Below are positions 1 through 5,289 of a stretch of 13,551 nucleotides of DNA, one piece after another (position 1 is the first letter of the stretch; every line of letters starts with the position of its first letter). Position numbers and translations under genes: made by a program. This DNA is from UBA3775 sp964625275. GTDB taxonomy: Bacteria; Bacillota; Clostridia; Lachnospirales; Lachnospiraceae. A model generated the notes under the pieces. It worked only from the letters and a program-made list of their open reading frames with translations. It was not told the DNA's origin and searched no databases. The stretch is taken from positions 1 through 13,551 of the forward strand of contig CAZVBH010000061.1 of NCBI GenBank assembly GCA_964625275.1, in the 5' to 3' direction.

Positions 1-144
1 CCTTTAATTAATTGCATTATAACAATATTATAATAATAAATCAAGCCTGAGTTTTTATCAGCATACATACCTGAGTTTTCATTCTTATATAATTATAAAT
101 CAAATCTTAAGGATGTGCGGATAAAATTAATTTTGTTGATTACA

Positions 145-194
145 TTGACAAATTTGTTTTAGATGTTATATAATTCTTATGTGGGATTTCCCAC
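145..194 (+). promoter_or_regulatory. TA promoter with palindromic operator candidate (copy 1)
   Basis: A consensus sigma-A promoter is visible: TTGACA at 145-150, an 18-bp spacer, and TATAAT at 169-174. The predicted transcription start near 181 falls on a palindrome, GTGGGA-TT-TCCCAC, at 181-194. A symmetric site at +1 is the usual place for autorepression of type II toxin-antitoxin operons; that the antitoxin binds here is inference. Bases 1-144 upstream are AT-rich with no gene. They hold a direct repeat of CCTGAGTTTT at 46-55 and 70-79, of unknown meaning. Confidence 0.75.
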
Positions 195-220
195 ACAAAA
201 TGTATGACGAGGTGATTATA

Positions 221-460
221 TTGAAGGAAGTAAGCGATTATACCGTTCATATTGACAATAAAAAACGAGTTACTTTACGAGGAGCAATGTATCAGTATTA
301 TTATGTAAGAGAATTCTCTAATGGGTGCATAATGTTGGAACCTAGAGAATTGACAGTTCCTGATTCTATTTCTACCAAAACACTTGAAGATATGGATCAA
401 GCTATTGATAACTTTAAGATAAATAAGGTATCTGAGCCAATTGACTTATCTGCTTTTTAG
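221..460 (+). CDS. Antitoxin-like protein of a RelE/ParE-type pair (copy 1)
   Basis: This is a 79-residue protein, the first gene of a two-gene operon. I chose the TTG at 221 because GAGGTG at 209-214 sits 6 nt upstream. The in-frame ATG at 179 lies before the predicted transcription start and cannot be used by the promoter at 145-174. The N-terminal part (VHIDNKKRVTLRG, then a beta-rich stretch ending LEPREL) resembles a SpoVT/AbrB-like swapped-hairpin DNA-binding fold. The C-terminal part (KTLEDMDQAIDNFK to the end) looks like a helical toxin-binding tail. It is followed after 10 bp by the toxin gene, the antitoxin-first order typical of such pairs. Family assignment is by pattern only; a precise Pfam name cannot be given from sequence reading alone. 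Confidence 0.65.
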   Translation: MKEVSDYTVHIDNKKRVTLRGAMYQYYYVREFSNGCIMLEPRELTVPDSISTKTLEDMDQAIDNFKINKVSEPIDLSAF

Positions 461-470
461 GGGGCGATTA

Positions 471-857
471 ATGGCATATAAAATCAGAATGGGCATTCCA
501 GAAATGGAAGACTTGTGGAAAAATTTGTGGCAGAAAAATATTGATGGCTCAGCGAGCAAACAAGAGGAACAACTTTTTAAAAAGTGGGGAAATGCTCTTA
601 AAAAATTAGCAGAAAATCCTATGTACCCTAGTCTTCAAAGCCATGAAATAGTTCCATTATCACGAAGATATGGAATTAAGGTTTGGCAGTCTTATTTAGA
701 AAATCGGAATAGCGGTGCTATGAGAATGTTTTGGGTTTATGGACCGGATTATCAGCAAATTACAATTATTGGATTAGAACCACACCCTGAAGATAAAAAG
801 AATGGAGCATATGATAGGATTACATTGTCAGAATTTTTGGGAAAACGTGAGTCATGA
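471..857 (+). CDS. RelE/ParE-like toxin (copy 1)
   Basis: The ATG at 471 gives 128 residues and has an AGGGGGCG ribosome-binding site directly after the antitoxin stop. The longer in-frame TTG at 441 would overlap the antitoxin and lacks such a site. The C-terminal half (residues about 78-120: GIKVWQSYLEN, MRMFWVYGPDYQQ, ITIIGLEPHP) has the alternating beta-strand pattern of RelE/ParE-fold toxins, where a basic strand carries the residues acting on mRNA or gyrase. The N-terminal half is helical and longer than in minimal RelE proteins. Small size, tight coupling to the preceding gene and a shared promoter support a type II toxin-antitoxin role. The target is unknown. The TGA stop lies inside a 3' module that also occurs behind an unrelated antitoxin at 2719. 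Confidence 0.6.
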   Translation: MAYKIRMGIPEMEDLWKNLWQKNIDGSASKQEEQLFKKWGNALKKLAENPMYPSLQSHEIVPLSRRYGIKVWQSYLENRNSGAMRMFWVYGPDYQQITIIGLEPHPEDKKNGAYDRITLSEFLGKRES

Positions 858-931
858 CGCTCTAAGCCCTAGCTTTGAACAACTAAATATGTAAATAAAA
901 GTACCTCCTCGTGCTGTTGGCGCGGGAGGTA
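853..931 (+). repeat. Shared 3' module, copy A1
   Basis: A 79-bp stretch beginning at the CATGAC that holds the toxin stop and running through the terminator hairpin. It matches 2719-2797 with 5 differences, although the coding sequences upstream are unrelated, and it recurs at 3846-3924 as part of the large duplication. The last third, the hairpin, is identical in all copies. Confidence 0.85.
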
Positions 932-934
932 TTT
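897..934 (+). terminator. Rho-independent terminator after the TA pair (copy 1)
   Basis: TACCTCC pairs with GGAGGTA, then CGTGC with GCGCG after one bulged T, closing a TGTTG loop. The stem is flanked by A and T runs, so it may work in both directions. It separates the TA operon from the ATPase gene. Confidence 0.85.
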
Positions 935-1018
935 CTTTTACATATTTTCATAATAGTAATACCAGGAATTAACATTTCAGGTATGACTTTATTAAATATA
1001 TAAAAACTATTGAAAAAA

Positions 1019-1096
1019 AGTATAAAGAGTTATAAAATATTGTAAAAAGTATAAAGAGTTATAAAAGAACTGTAAAAGTATAAAGAGGTATAAAAA
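1019..1096 (+). repeat. Three 29-bp AT-rich direct repeats before the ATPase gene (copy 1)
   Basis: AGTATAAAGAGTTATAAAA occurs at 1019-1037 and 1048-1066, and a GAGG variant at 1077-1096, at an exact 29-bp period. A fourth partial copy, AAAGAGGTATAAAA, forms the ribosome-binding site and start region of the ATPase gene at about 1183-1196. A weak promoter, TTGAAA at 1010-1015 with TAAAAT at 1033-1038 and a 17-bp spacer, overlaps the first repeat. They could be protein-binding iterons or repeated Shine-Dalgarno-like sites in the leader. The rest of the 338 bp between the toxin and ATPase genes holds the terminator and no convincing gene. Confidence 0.7.
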
Positions 1097-1195
1097 TATA
1101 AGAATTTATTAAGATGGATTTCTAATGTTTAAGAATTTAGACTTTTTAGACAAAGTTCTATCTATGGAATTCATCGACCGGAAAAGAGGTATAAA

Positions 1196-2260
1196 ATGCA
1201 GAATCCATTTACTACTACATTTAGTAAGGTACCACAGTATACTTATATTGTTACTGAAAAAGTAAGTGAAATAATAGAAAACTTCAGCTATGAAAAACCT
1301 TCTGAATCTGTTTATAAGATTACCGGAGTCAGAGGTTCTGGCAAAACTGTTATTCTGACTAAAATTGAAGAACAATTAAGGAATGATGAAAATAAGAAAA
1401 GTGGTTGGTTAGTTCTTGACATAAATCCGACTAGGGATATGCTAATGCAAATGGCAGCCATGCTTCATAATTATGGACTTGGAAATAGTAGACACAATAT
1501 AAAAAGCTTGAATATATCTGCTTCTGTAATGGGAACAGGTGGTGGCTTAGGTTATTCTTCAGAAAATGAGAAATATTTTGATATAGGTGTTGAGCTTGAA
1601 AGCATGATTCTAGACGCACAGAGTAAAGGTAAAAAAATACTAATTGGAATTGATGAGGTATCAAAAAATTCTGAGCTTATTAAATTTACTTCAGAATTTG
1701 GAAAATGGCTAAGAGCAGGTTATCCGGTATATCTTGTATGTACCGGCTTGTATGAAAATATTCAGGAAGTGAGCAATGTGAAAAATCTCACTTTTTTCAG
1801 AAGATCTACCACGATTAAAACTGAACCACTTAATACTATTCGTATGGCAGAAATGTATAGACAAAAATTAAATATTGATTATAAGGAAGCGCAGAGGATG
1901 TCATGCATTACGAAAGGATATGCATATGCATTTCAGGAATTAGGAGTATTATATTTTAAAAAAAGTAAGAATGAAAAACTTGATGATATAATTCCTAATC
2001 TAAGAACAGAACTGTTTGCTTATTCCTATGGAAAAATATGGGGAAAATTGACAGAAACAGATAGATTTTTAATGCGTCTTCTTACGGGAAAAGAAGAATA
2101 TAAAAGAGAAGAGATTTTAAAGCTTATGGGAGATAAAGCAGGAAATTACTCCATGTATAGAGACAGACTCATTAAAAGAGGTTTACTGGAAACAAGACAA
2201 GCTTATATCTCCTTATCACTTCCTTTTTTTGCTGAATATATTAAAGAATATTGTAATTAG
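1196..2260 (+). CDS. AAA-type ATPase, archaeal/orphan ATP-binding family (copy 1)
   Basis: A 354-residue P-loop ATPase. The Walker A motif is GVRGSGKT at residues 44-51 and the Walker B strand is ILIGIDEV at 148-155, with Asp153 and Glu154. VCTGL at 181-185 is in the sensor-1 position, and Arg202/Arg203 are arginine-finger candidates. The C-terminal part from about residue 275, ending in an RDRLIKRG helix and a short beta segment, looks like a winged-helix domain, as in the archaeal-type ATPase group related to ORC/MoaA-like AAA proteins. The ATG at 1196 has AAGAGG 5 nt upstream. Such ATPases are common as single genes in Lachnospiraceae, usually without known function; roles in DNA binding or defence are only guesses. 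No transmembrane segment is seen. The gene is downstream of, but separated by a terminator from, the TA pair. Confidence 0.85.
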   Translation: MQNPFTTTFSKVPQYTYIVTEKVSEIIENFSYEKPSESVYKITGVRGSGKTVILTKIEEQLRNDENKKSGWLVLDINPTRDMLMQMAAMLHNYGLGNSRHNIKSLNISASVMGTGGGLGYSSENEKYFDIGVELESMILDAQSKGKKILIGIDEVSKNSELIKFTSEFGKWLRAGYPVYLVCTGLYENIQEVSNVKNLTFFRRSTTIKTEPLNTIRMAEMYRQKLNIDYKEAQRMSCITKGYAYAFQELGVLYFKKSKNEKLDDIIPNLRTELFAYSYGKIWGKLTETDRFLMRLLTGKEEYKREEILKLMGDKAGNYSMYRDRLIKRGLLETRQAYISLSLPFFAEYIKEYCN

Positions 2261-2296
2261 TGTTTTTGGGGTAAACTTGCACTCCATCAACACTAA
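2257..2296. terminator. Hairpin at the ATPase 3' end (copy 1)
   Basis: TTAGTGTT at 2257-2264 pairs with AACACTAA at 2289-2296. The loop differs between the two copies while both arms are kept, which suggests that the structure matters. It starts in the ATPase stop codon region and is followed by AAAAT rather than a strong T run, so termination is uncertain on the plus strand. Confidence 0.45.
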
Positions 2297-2318
2297 AAAT
2301 TTCTAACTTAGGCTTCCT
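2279..2318 (-). pseudogene. Remnant: last 13 codons of a DUF6512-like gene
   Basis: Read on the minus strand, this piece encodes RKPKLEIFSVDGV. The C-terminus of the intact gene at 5270-5785 is RKPELGIFSVKGV. The stop TAA of the intact gene is CAA here, and upstream of the arginine codon there is no resemblance. So this is the truncated end of a related but not identical gene, in the same place relative to the ATPase as the intact gene in copy 2. Confidence 0.75.
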
Positions 2319-2334
2319 TAAATTGAGAGTAAGA

Positions 2335-2418
2335 TGTTAGGCACCAATGTGTATAGATGAAGCAAAAATATTAATTGAGGTATATCCCTATGAATGGAAC
2401 TAACATTGGTCCCTGTCA
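2335..2418. repeat. Imperfect 16-bp inverted repeat enclosing 84 bp
   Basis: TGTTAGGCACCAATGT at 2335-2350 matches the reverse complement of ACATTGGTCCCTGTCA at 2403-2418 with 3 mismatches. The enclosed sequence has no ORF of note. It could be a miniature inverted-repeat element or the ends of a deleted element; no target-site duplication was recognised. Confidence 0.4.
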
Positions 2419-2439
2419 CTCTAGATATTTTATGGCCTC

Positions 2440-2468
2440 TTGTTATATTATGGAATAAATGGTATAAT
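2440..2468 (+). promoter_or_regulatory. Promoter of the orphan antitoxin gene
   Basis: TTGTTA at 2440-2445 and TATAAT at 2463-2468 are 17 bp apart. It lies about 40 bp before the chosen start codon and rules out a start inside the promoter at 2440. Confidence 0.65.
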
Positions 2469-2508
2469 CAAAATTGATATAGTAAGCAAAGAGTGGATGA
2501 AAATTGTT

Positions 2509-2748
2509 ATGTCTACTTTGGAAAAAACGATAGATATGTTAAGTGTTCTTCCTGAAAAACAGATGGAAATTGTATATAGCTATGTTCAGTTTGTATATTT
2601 TCAGCAAATGAAACGAGAACAAAGTGCTTCTAGTTCTGTTAATAACATTCTGGATAGCCTTGTAGGTGCTTTGCCAGATTCTGGGAAAACGTTGGAACAG
2701 TACCGTAAGGAAAGGATACATGACACTCTAAGCTCTAGCTGTGAATAA
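2509..2748 (+). CDS. Orphan type II antitoxin-like protein
   Basis: A 79-residue protein starting MSTLEKTIDMLSVLPEKQ. An alternative ATG at 2497 would add MKIV, but GAGTGG at 2491-2496 touches it and fits the ATG at 2509 somewhat better. The helical N-terminal domain (residues 1-35, ending VYSYVQFVYFQQ) and the tail LEQYRKERI are typical of small antitoxins that precede PIN- or RelE-type toxin genes in Firmicutes. No toxin gene follows. The reading frame instead runs into the shared 3' module, which supplies the last residues (HDTLSSSCE) and the stop. I infer that a deletion removed the toxin gene and joined the antitoxin to the module. The promoter upstream appears intact, so the gene may still be expressed and could act as an anti-addiction gene. 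Confidence 0.6.
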   Translation: MSTLEKTIDMLSVLPEKQMEIVYSYVQFVYFQQMKREQSASSSVNNILDSLVGALPDSGKTLEQYRKERIHDTLSSSCE

Positions 2749-2797
2749 CTAAATATATAAATAAAAGTACCTCCTCGTGCTGTTGGCGCGGGAGGTA
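2719..2797 (+). repeat. Shared 3' module, copy B
   Basis: This copy differs at 5 of 79 positions from the module behind the RelE/ParE-like toxin. It begins in the C-terminal codons of the orphan antitoxin gene and includes that gene's stop. The sequences on both sides are unrelated to the flanks of the other copies. Confidence 0.85.
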
Positions 2798-2804
2798 CTT
2801 TTTT
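2763..2804 (+). terminator. Rho-independent terminator after the orphan antitoxin
   Basis: AAAAGTACCTCC pairs perfectly with GGAGGTACTTTT, with an inner CGTGC/GCGCG helix after a bulged T and a run of six T. The A run in front makes it plausible in both directions. Confidence 0.9.
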
Positions 2805-2819
2805 GATGCCAAATCTGCA

Positions 2820-2927
2820 ATGATGATAGTAGTTGAGATTTTAGGTGCAGCTGCATCAATAATAACTTTCTTCTCTGCCGGAGTTGCAGTAGGAAGAATC
2901 TTAGAACGTAAAAACGACCGCCCCTAA
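2820..2927 (+). CDS. Short membrane peptide, type I toxin-like, probably 5'-truncated locus
   Basis: An ORF of 35 codons with one hydrophobic segment (residues 3-26, VVEILGAAASIITFFSAGVAVG) and a charged tail (RILERKNDRP). This is the size and layout of the holin-like type I toxins (Fst/TxpA-like groups) found in Firmicutes, whose tails often end in KNDRP-like residues. Downstream are an AAAACGAC/GTCGTTTT stem (2911-2918 with 2950-2957) and a GGGCAACCG/CGGTAGCACC hairpin at 2972-2995, matching the converging-terminator layout of a toxin mRNA and an antisense RNA. I see no ribosome-binding site or promoter: the terminator of the previous gene ends only 16 bp upstream. The upstream part has probably been lost and the gene may be silent. 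A degenerate open frame continues upstream without a start codon. Confidence 0.45.
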   Translation: MMIVVEILGAAASIITFFSAGVAVGRILERKNDRP

Positions 2928-2995
2928 GTCCCACTAAGATTTTAGAGCAGTCGTTTTAACTTCTTTAATATGGGCAACCGTCTATCGGTAGCACC
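2911..2995. terminator. Paired hairpins downstream of the short membrane peptide
   Basis: Two inverted repeats follow the peptide gene. AAAACGAC at 2911-2918 pairs with GTCGTTTT at 2950-2957. GGGCAACCG at 2972-2980 pairs imperfectly with CGGTAGCACC at 2986-2995. The second one straddles the start of repeat copy 2 at 2994, so the same hairpin end may also stand just left of this window. Confidence 0.5.
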
Positions 2996-3137
2996 TTTAA
3001 TTAATTGCATTATAACAATATTATAATAATAAATCAAGCCTGAGTTTTTATCAGCATACATACCTGAGTTTTCATTCTTATATAATTATAAATCAAATCT
3101 TAAGGATGTGCGGATAAAATTAATTTTGTTGATTACA

Positions 3138-3187
3138 TTGACAAATTTGTTTTAGATGTTATATAATTCTTATGTGGGATTTCCCAC
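3138..3187 (+). promoter_or_regulatory. TA promoter with palindromic operator candidate (copy 2)
   Basis: TTGACA at 3138-3143 and TATAAT at 3162-3167 with an 18-bp spacer, then the GTGGGA/TCCCAC palindrome at 3174-3187. Identical to the region at 145-194. If the site binds the antitoxin, both operons are under common control. Confidence 0.75.
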
Positions 3188-3213
3188 ACAAAATGTATGA
3201 CGAGGTGATTATA

Positions 3214-3453
3214 TTGAAGGAAGTAAGCGATTATACCGTTCATATTGACAATAAAAAACGAGTTACTTTACGAGGAGCAATGTATCAGTATTATTATGTA
3301 AGAGAATTCTCTAATGGGTGCATAATGTTGGAACCTAGAGAATTGACAGTTCCTGATTCTATTTCTACCAAAACACTTGAAGATATGGATCAAGCTATTG
3401 ATAACTTTAAGATAAATAAGGTATCTGAGCCAATTGACTTATCTGCTTTTTAG
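3214..3453 (+). CDS. Antitoxin-like protein of a RelE/ParE-type pair (copy 2)
   Basis: Identical 79-residue product to the gene at 221-460, with the same TTG start and GAGGTG site. An AbrB-like N-terminal half and a helical tail are inferred from pattern. Because the two antitoxins are identical, each can neutralise the toxin of the other copy, so one copy could lose function without effect on the other. Confidence 0.65.
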   Translation: MKEVSDYTVHIDNKKRVTLRGAMYQYYYVREFSNGCIMLEPRELTVPDSISTKTLEDMDQAIDNFKINKVSEPIDLSAF

Positions 3454-3463
3454 GGGGCGATTA

Positions 3464-3850
3464 ATGGCATATAAAATCAGAATGGGCATTCCAGAAATGG
3501 AAGACTTGTGGAAAAATTTGTGGCAGAAAAATATTGATGGCTCAGCGAGCAAACAAGAGGAACAACTTTTTAAAAAGTGGGGAAATGCTCTTAAAAAATT
3601 AGCAGAAAATCCTATGTACCCTAGTCTTCAAAGCCATGAAATAGTTCCATTATCACGAAGATATGGAATTAAGGTTTGGCAGTCTTATTTAGAAAATCGG
3701 AATAGCGGTGCTATGAGAATGTTTTGGGTTTATGGACCGGATTATCAGCAAATTACAATTATTGGATTAGAACCACACCCTGAAGATAAAAAGAATGGAG
3801 CATATGATAGGATTACATTGTCAGAATTTTTGGGAAAACGTGAGTCATGA
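3464..3850 (+). CDS. RelE/ParE-like toxin (copy 2)
   Basis: Identical 128-residue product to the gene at 471-857, starting at the ATG behind AGGGGGCG, 10 bp after the antitoxin stop. The beta-rich C-terminal half with VWQSYLEN, FWVYGP and ITIIGLEPHP is the basis for the RelE/ParE-like call. Both toxin copies are complete, with no frameshift. Confidence 0.6.
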   Translation: MAYKIRMGIPEMEDLWKNLWQKNIDGSASKQEEQLFKKWGNALKKLAENPMYPSLQSHEIVPLSRRYGIKVWQSYLENRNSGAMRMFWVYGPDYQQITIIGLEPHPEDKKNGAYDRITLSEFLGKRES

Positions 3851-3924
3851 CGCTCTAAGCCCTAGCTTTGAACAACTAAATATGTAAATAAAAGTACCTC
3901 CTCGTGCTGTTGGCGCGGGAGGTA
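3846..3924 (+). repeat. Shared 3' module, copy A2
   Basis: Same as the module at 853-931; present here because it is part of the large duplication. Confidence 0.85.
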
Positions 3925-3927
3925 TTT
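3890..3927 (+). terminator. Rho-independent terminator after the TA pair (copy 2)
   Basis: Same hairpin as at 897-934: TACCTCC/GGAGGTA with an inner CGTGC/GCGCG helix and flanking A and T runs. Confidence 0.85.
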
Positions 3928-4011
3928 CTTTTACATATTTTCATAATAGTAATACCAGGAATTAACATTTCAGGTATGACTTTATTAAATATATAAAAAC
4001 TATTGAAAAAA

Positions 4012-4089
4012 AGTATAAAGAGTTATAAAATATTGTAAAAAGTATAAAGAGTTATAAAAGAACTGTAAAAGTATAAAGAGGTATAAAAA
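4012..4089 (+). repeat. Three 29-bp AT-rich direct repeats before the ATPase gene (copy 2)
   Basis: Identical to 1019-1096, with the fourth partial copy at the ribosome-binding site of the second ATPase gene. Confidence 0.7.
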
Positions 4090-4188
4090 TATAAGAATTT
4101 ATTAAGATGGATTTCTAATGTTTAAGAATTTAGACTTTTTAGACAAAGTTCTATCTATGGAATTCATCGACCGGAAAAGAGGTATAAA

Positions 4189-5253
4189 ATGCAGAATCCA
4201 TTTACTACTACATTTAGTAAGGTACCACAGTATACTTATATTGTTACTGAAAAAGTAAGTGAAATAATAGAAAACTTCAGCTATGAAAAACCTTCTGAAT
4301 CTGTTTATAAGATTACCGGAGTCAGAGGTTCTGGCAAAACTGTTATTCTGACTAAAATTGAAGAACAATTAAGGAATGATGAAAATAAGAAAAGTGGTTG
4401 GTTAGTTCTTGACATAAATCCGACTAGGGATATGCTAATGCAAATGGCAGCCATGCTTCATAATTATGGACTTGGAAATAGTAGACACAATATAAAAAGC
4501 TTGAATATATCTGCTTCTGTAATGGGAACAGGTGGTGGCTTAGGTTATTCTTCAGAAAATGAGAAATATTTTGATATAGGTGTTGAGCTTGAAAGCATGA
4601 TTCTAGACGCACAGAGTAAAGGTAAAAAAATACTAATTGGAATTGATGAGGTATCAAAAAATTCTGAGCTTATTAAATTTACTTCAGAATTTGGAAAATG
4701 GCTAAGAGCAGGTTATCCGGTATATCTTGTATGTACCGGCTTGTATGAAAATATTCAGGAAGTGAGCAATGTGAAAAATCTCACTTTTTTCAGAAGATCT
4801 ACCACGATTAAAACTGAACCACTTAATACTATTCGTATGGCAGAAATGTATAGACAAAAATTAAATATTGATTATAAGGAAGCGCAGAGGATGTCATGCA
4901 TTACGAAAGGATATGCATATGCATTTCAGGAATTAGGAGTATTATATTTTAAAAAAAGTAAGAATGAAAAACTTGATGATATAATTCCTAATCTAAGAAC
5001 AGAACTGTTTGCTTATTCCTATGGAAAAATATGGGGAAAATTGACAGAAACAGATAGATTTTTAATGCGTCTTCTTACGGGAAAAGAAGAATATAAAAGA
5101 GAAGAGATTTTAAAGCTTATGGGAGATAAAGCAGGAAATTACTCCATGTATAGAGACAGACTCATTAAAAGAGGTTTACTGGAAACAAGACAAGCTTATA
5201 TCTCCTTATCACTTCCTTTTTTTGCTGAATATATTAAAGAATATTGTAATTAG
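4189..5253 (+). CDS. AAA-type ATPase, archaeal/orphan ATP-binding family (copy 2)
   Basis: Identical 354-residue product to the gene at 1196-2260, with Walker A GVRGSGKT, Walker B ILIGIDEV and a putative C-terminal winged helix. It faces the DUF6512 gene, whose stop codon lies 16 bp beyond its own. Two perfect copies of a 1-kb gene in one locus are unlikely to persist for long unless kept by selection or conversion, so the duplication is probably young. Confidence 0.85.
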   Translation: MQNPFTTTFSKVPQYTYIVTEKVSEIIENFSYEKPSESVYKITGVRGSGKTVILTKIEEQLRNDENKKSGWLVLDINPTRDMLMQMAAMLHNYGLGNSRHNIKSLNISASVMGTGGGLGYSSENEKYFDIGVELESMILDAQSKGKKILIGIDEVSKNSELIKFTSEFGKWLRAGYPVYLVCTGLYENIQEVSNVKNLTFFRRSTTIKTEPLNTIRMAEMYRQKLNIDYKEAQRMSCITKGYAYAFQELGVLYFKKSKNEKLDDIIPNLRTELFAYSYGKIWGKLTETDRFLMRLLTGKEEYKREEILKLMGDKAGNYSMYRDRLIKRGLLETRQAYISLSLPFFAEYIKEYCN

Positions 5254-5289
5254 TGTTTTTGGGGTAAACTTACACTCCTTTAACACTAA
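5250..5289. terminator. Hairpin between convergent ATPase and DUF6512 genes
   Basis: TTAGTGTT at 5250-5257 pairs with AACACTAA at 5282-5289. The arms overlap the ends of both convergent genes, so it could serve as a shared bidirectional terminator. The arms are conserved in copy 1 although the loop has diverged. Confidence 0.5.

Larger units (their letters stand above)
1..2278. repeat. Long direct repeat, copy 1 (TA pair plus ATPase module)
   Basis: This segment recurs at 2994-5271 with a constant offset of 2993 bp. All encoded proteins are identical between the copies and I found no base difference in the stretches compared. The left limit may lie outside the window, because identity already holds at base 1. 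The right limit is sharp: base 2279 is G where base 5272 is A, after which similarity decays over about 40 bp. Direct repeats of this length and identity imply a recent duplication or ongoing gene conversion. The different flanks argue against a simple assembly artefact. Confidence 0.95.
2994..5271. repeat. Long direct repeat, copy 2
   Basis: Second copy of the block at 1-2278, in the same orientation. It starts inside the 3' hairpin of the type I toxin-like locus and ends within the stop codon of the DUF6512 gene. A spacer of 715 bp separates it from copy 1. Confidence 0.95.

Noticed and set aside
179..220. ATG at 179 as the start of the antitoxin gene
   Set aside because: It overlaps the predicted transcription start, and the TTG at 221 has a well-placed GAGGTG site.
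1019..1096. CRISPR array
   Set aside because: The three repeats are AT-rich with almost no unique spacer between them; the 29-bp period includes the repeat itself.
1109..1375. Minus-strand frame opposite the ATPase start (also at 4102-4368)
   Set aside because: It lies opposite a well-supported coding region with Walker motifs, and lacks a ribosome-binding site and a recognisable product.
2749..2934. Minus-strand frame opposite the short membrane peptide
   Set aside because: Its composition is that of an antisense frame across the terminator and the peptide gene; no ribosome-binding site is seen. An untranslated antisense RNA is more likely here.
1..5271. Composite transposon explanation for the direct repeats
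   Set aside because: No transposase, no terminal inverted repeats and no target duplication were found at the repeat ends.
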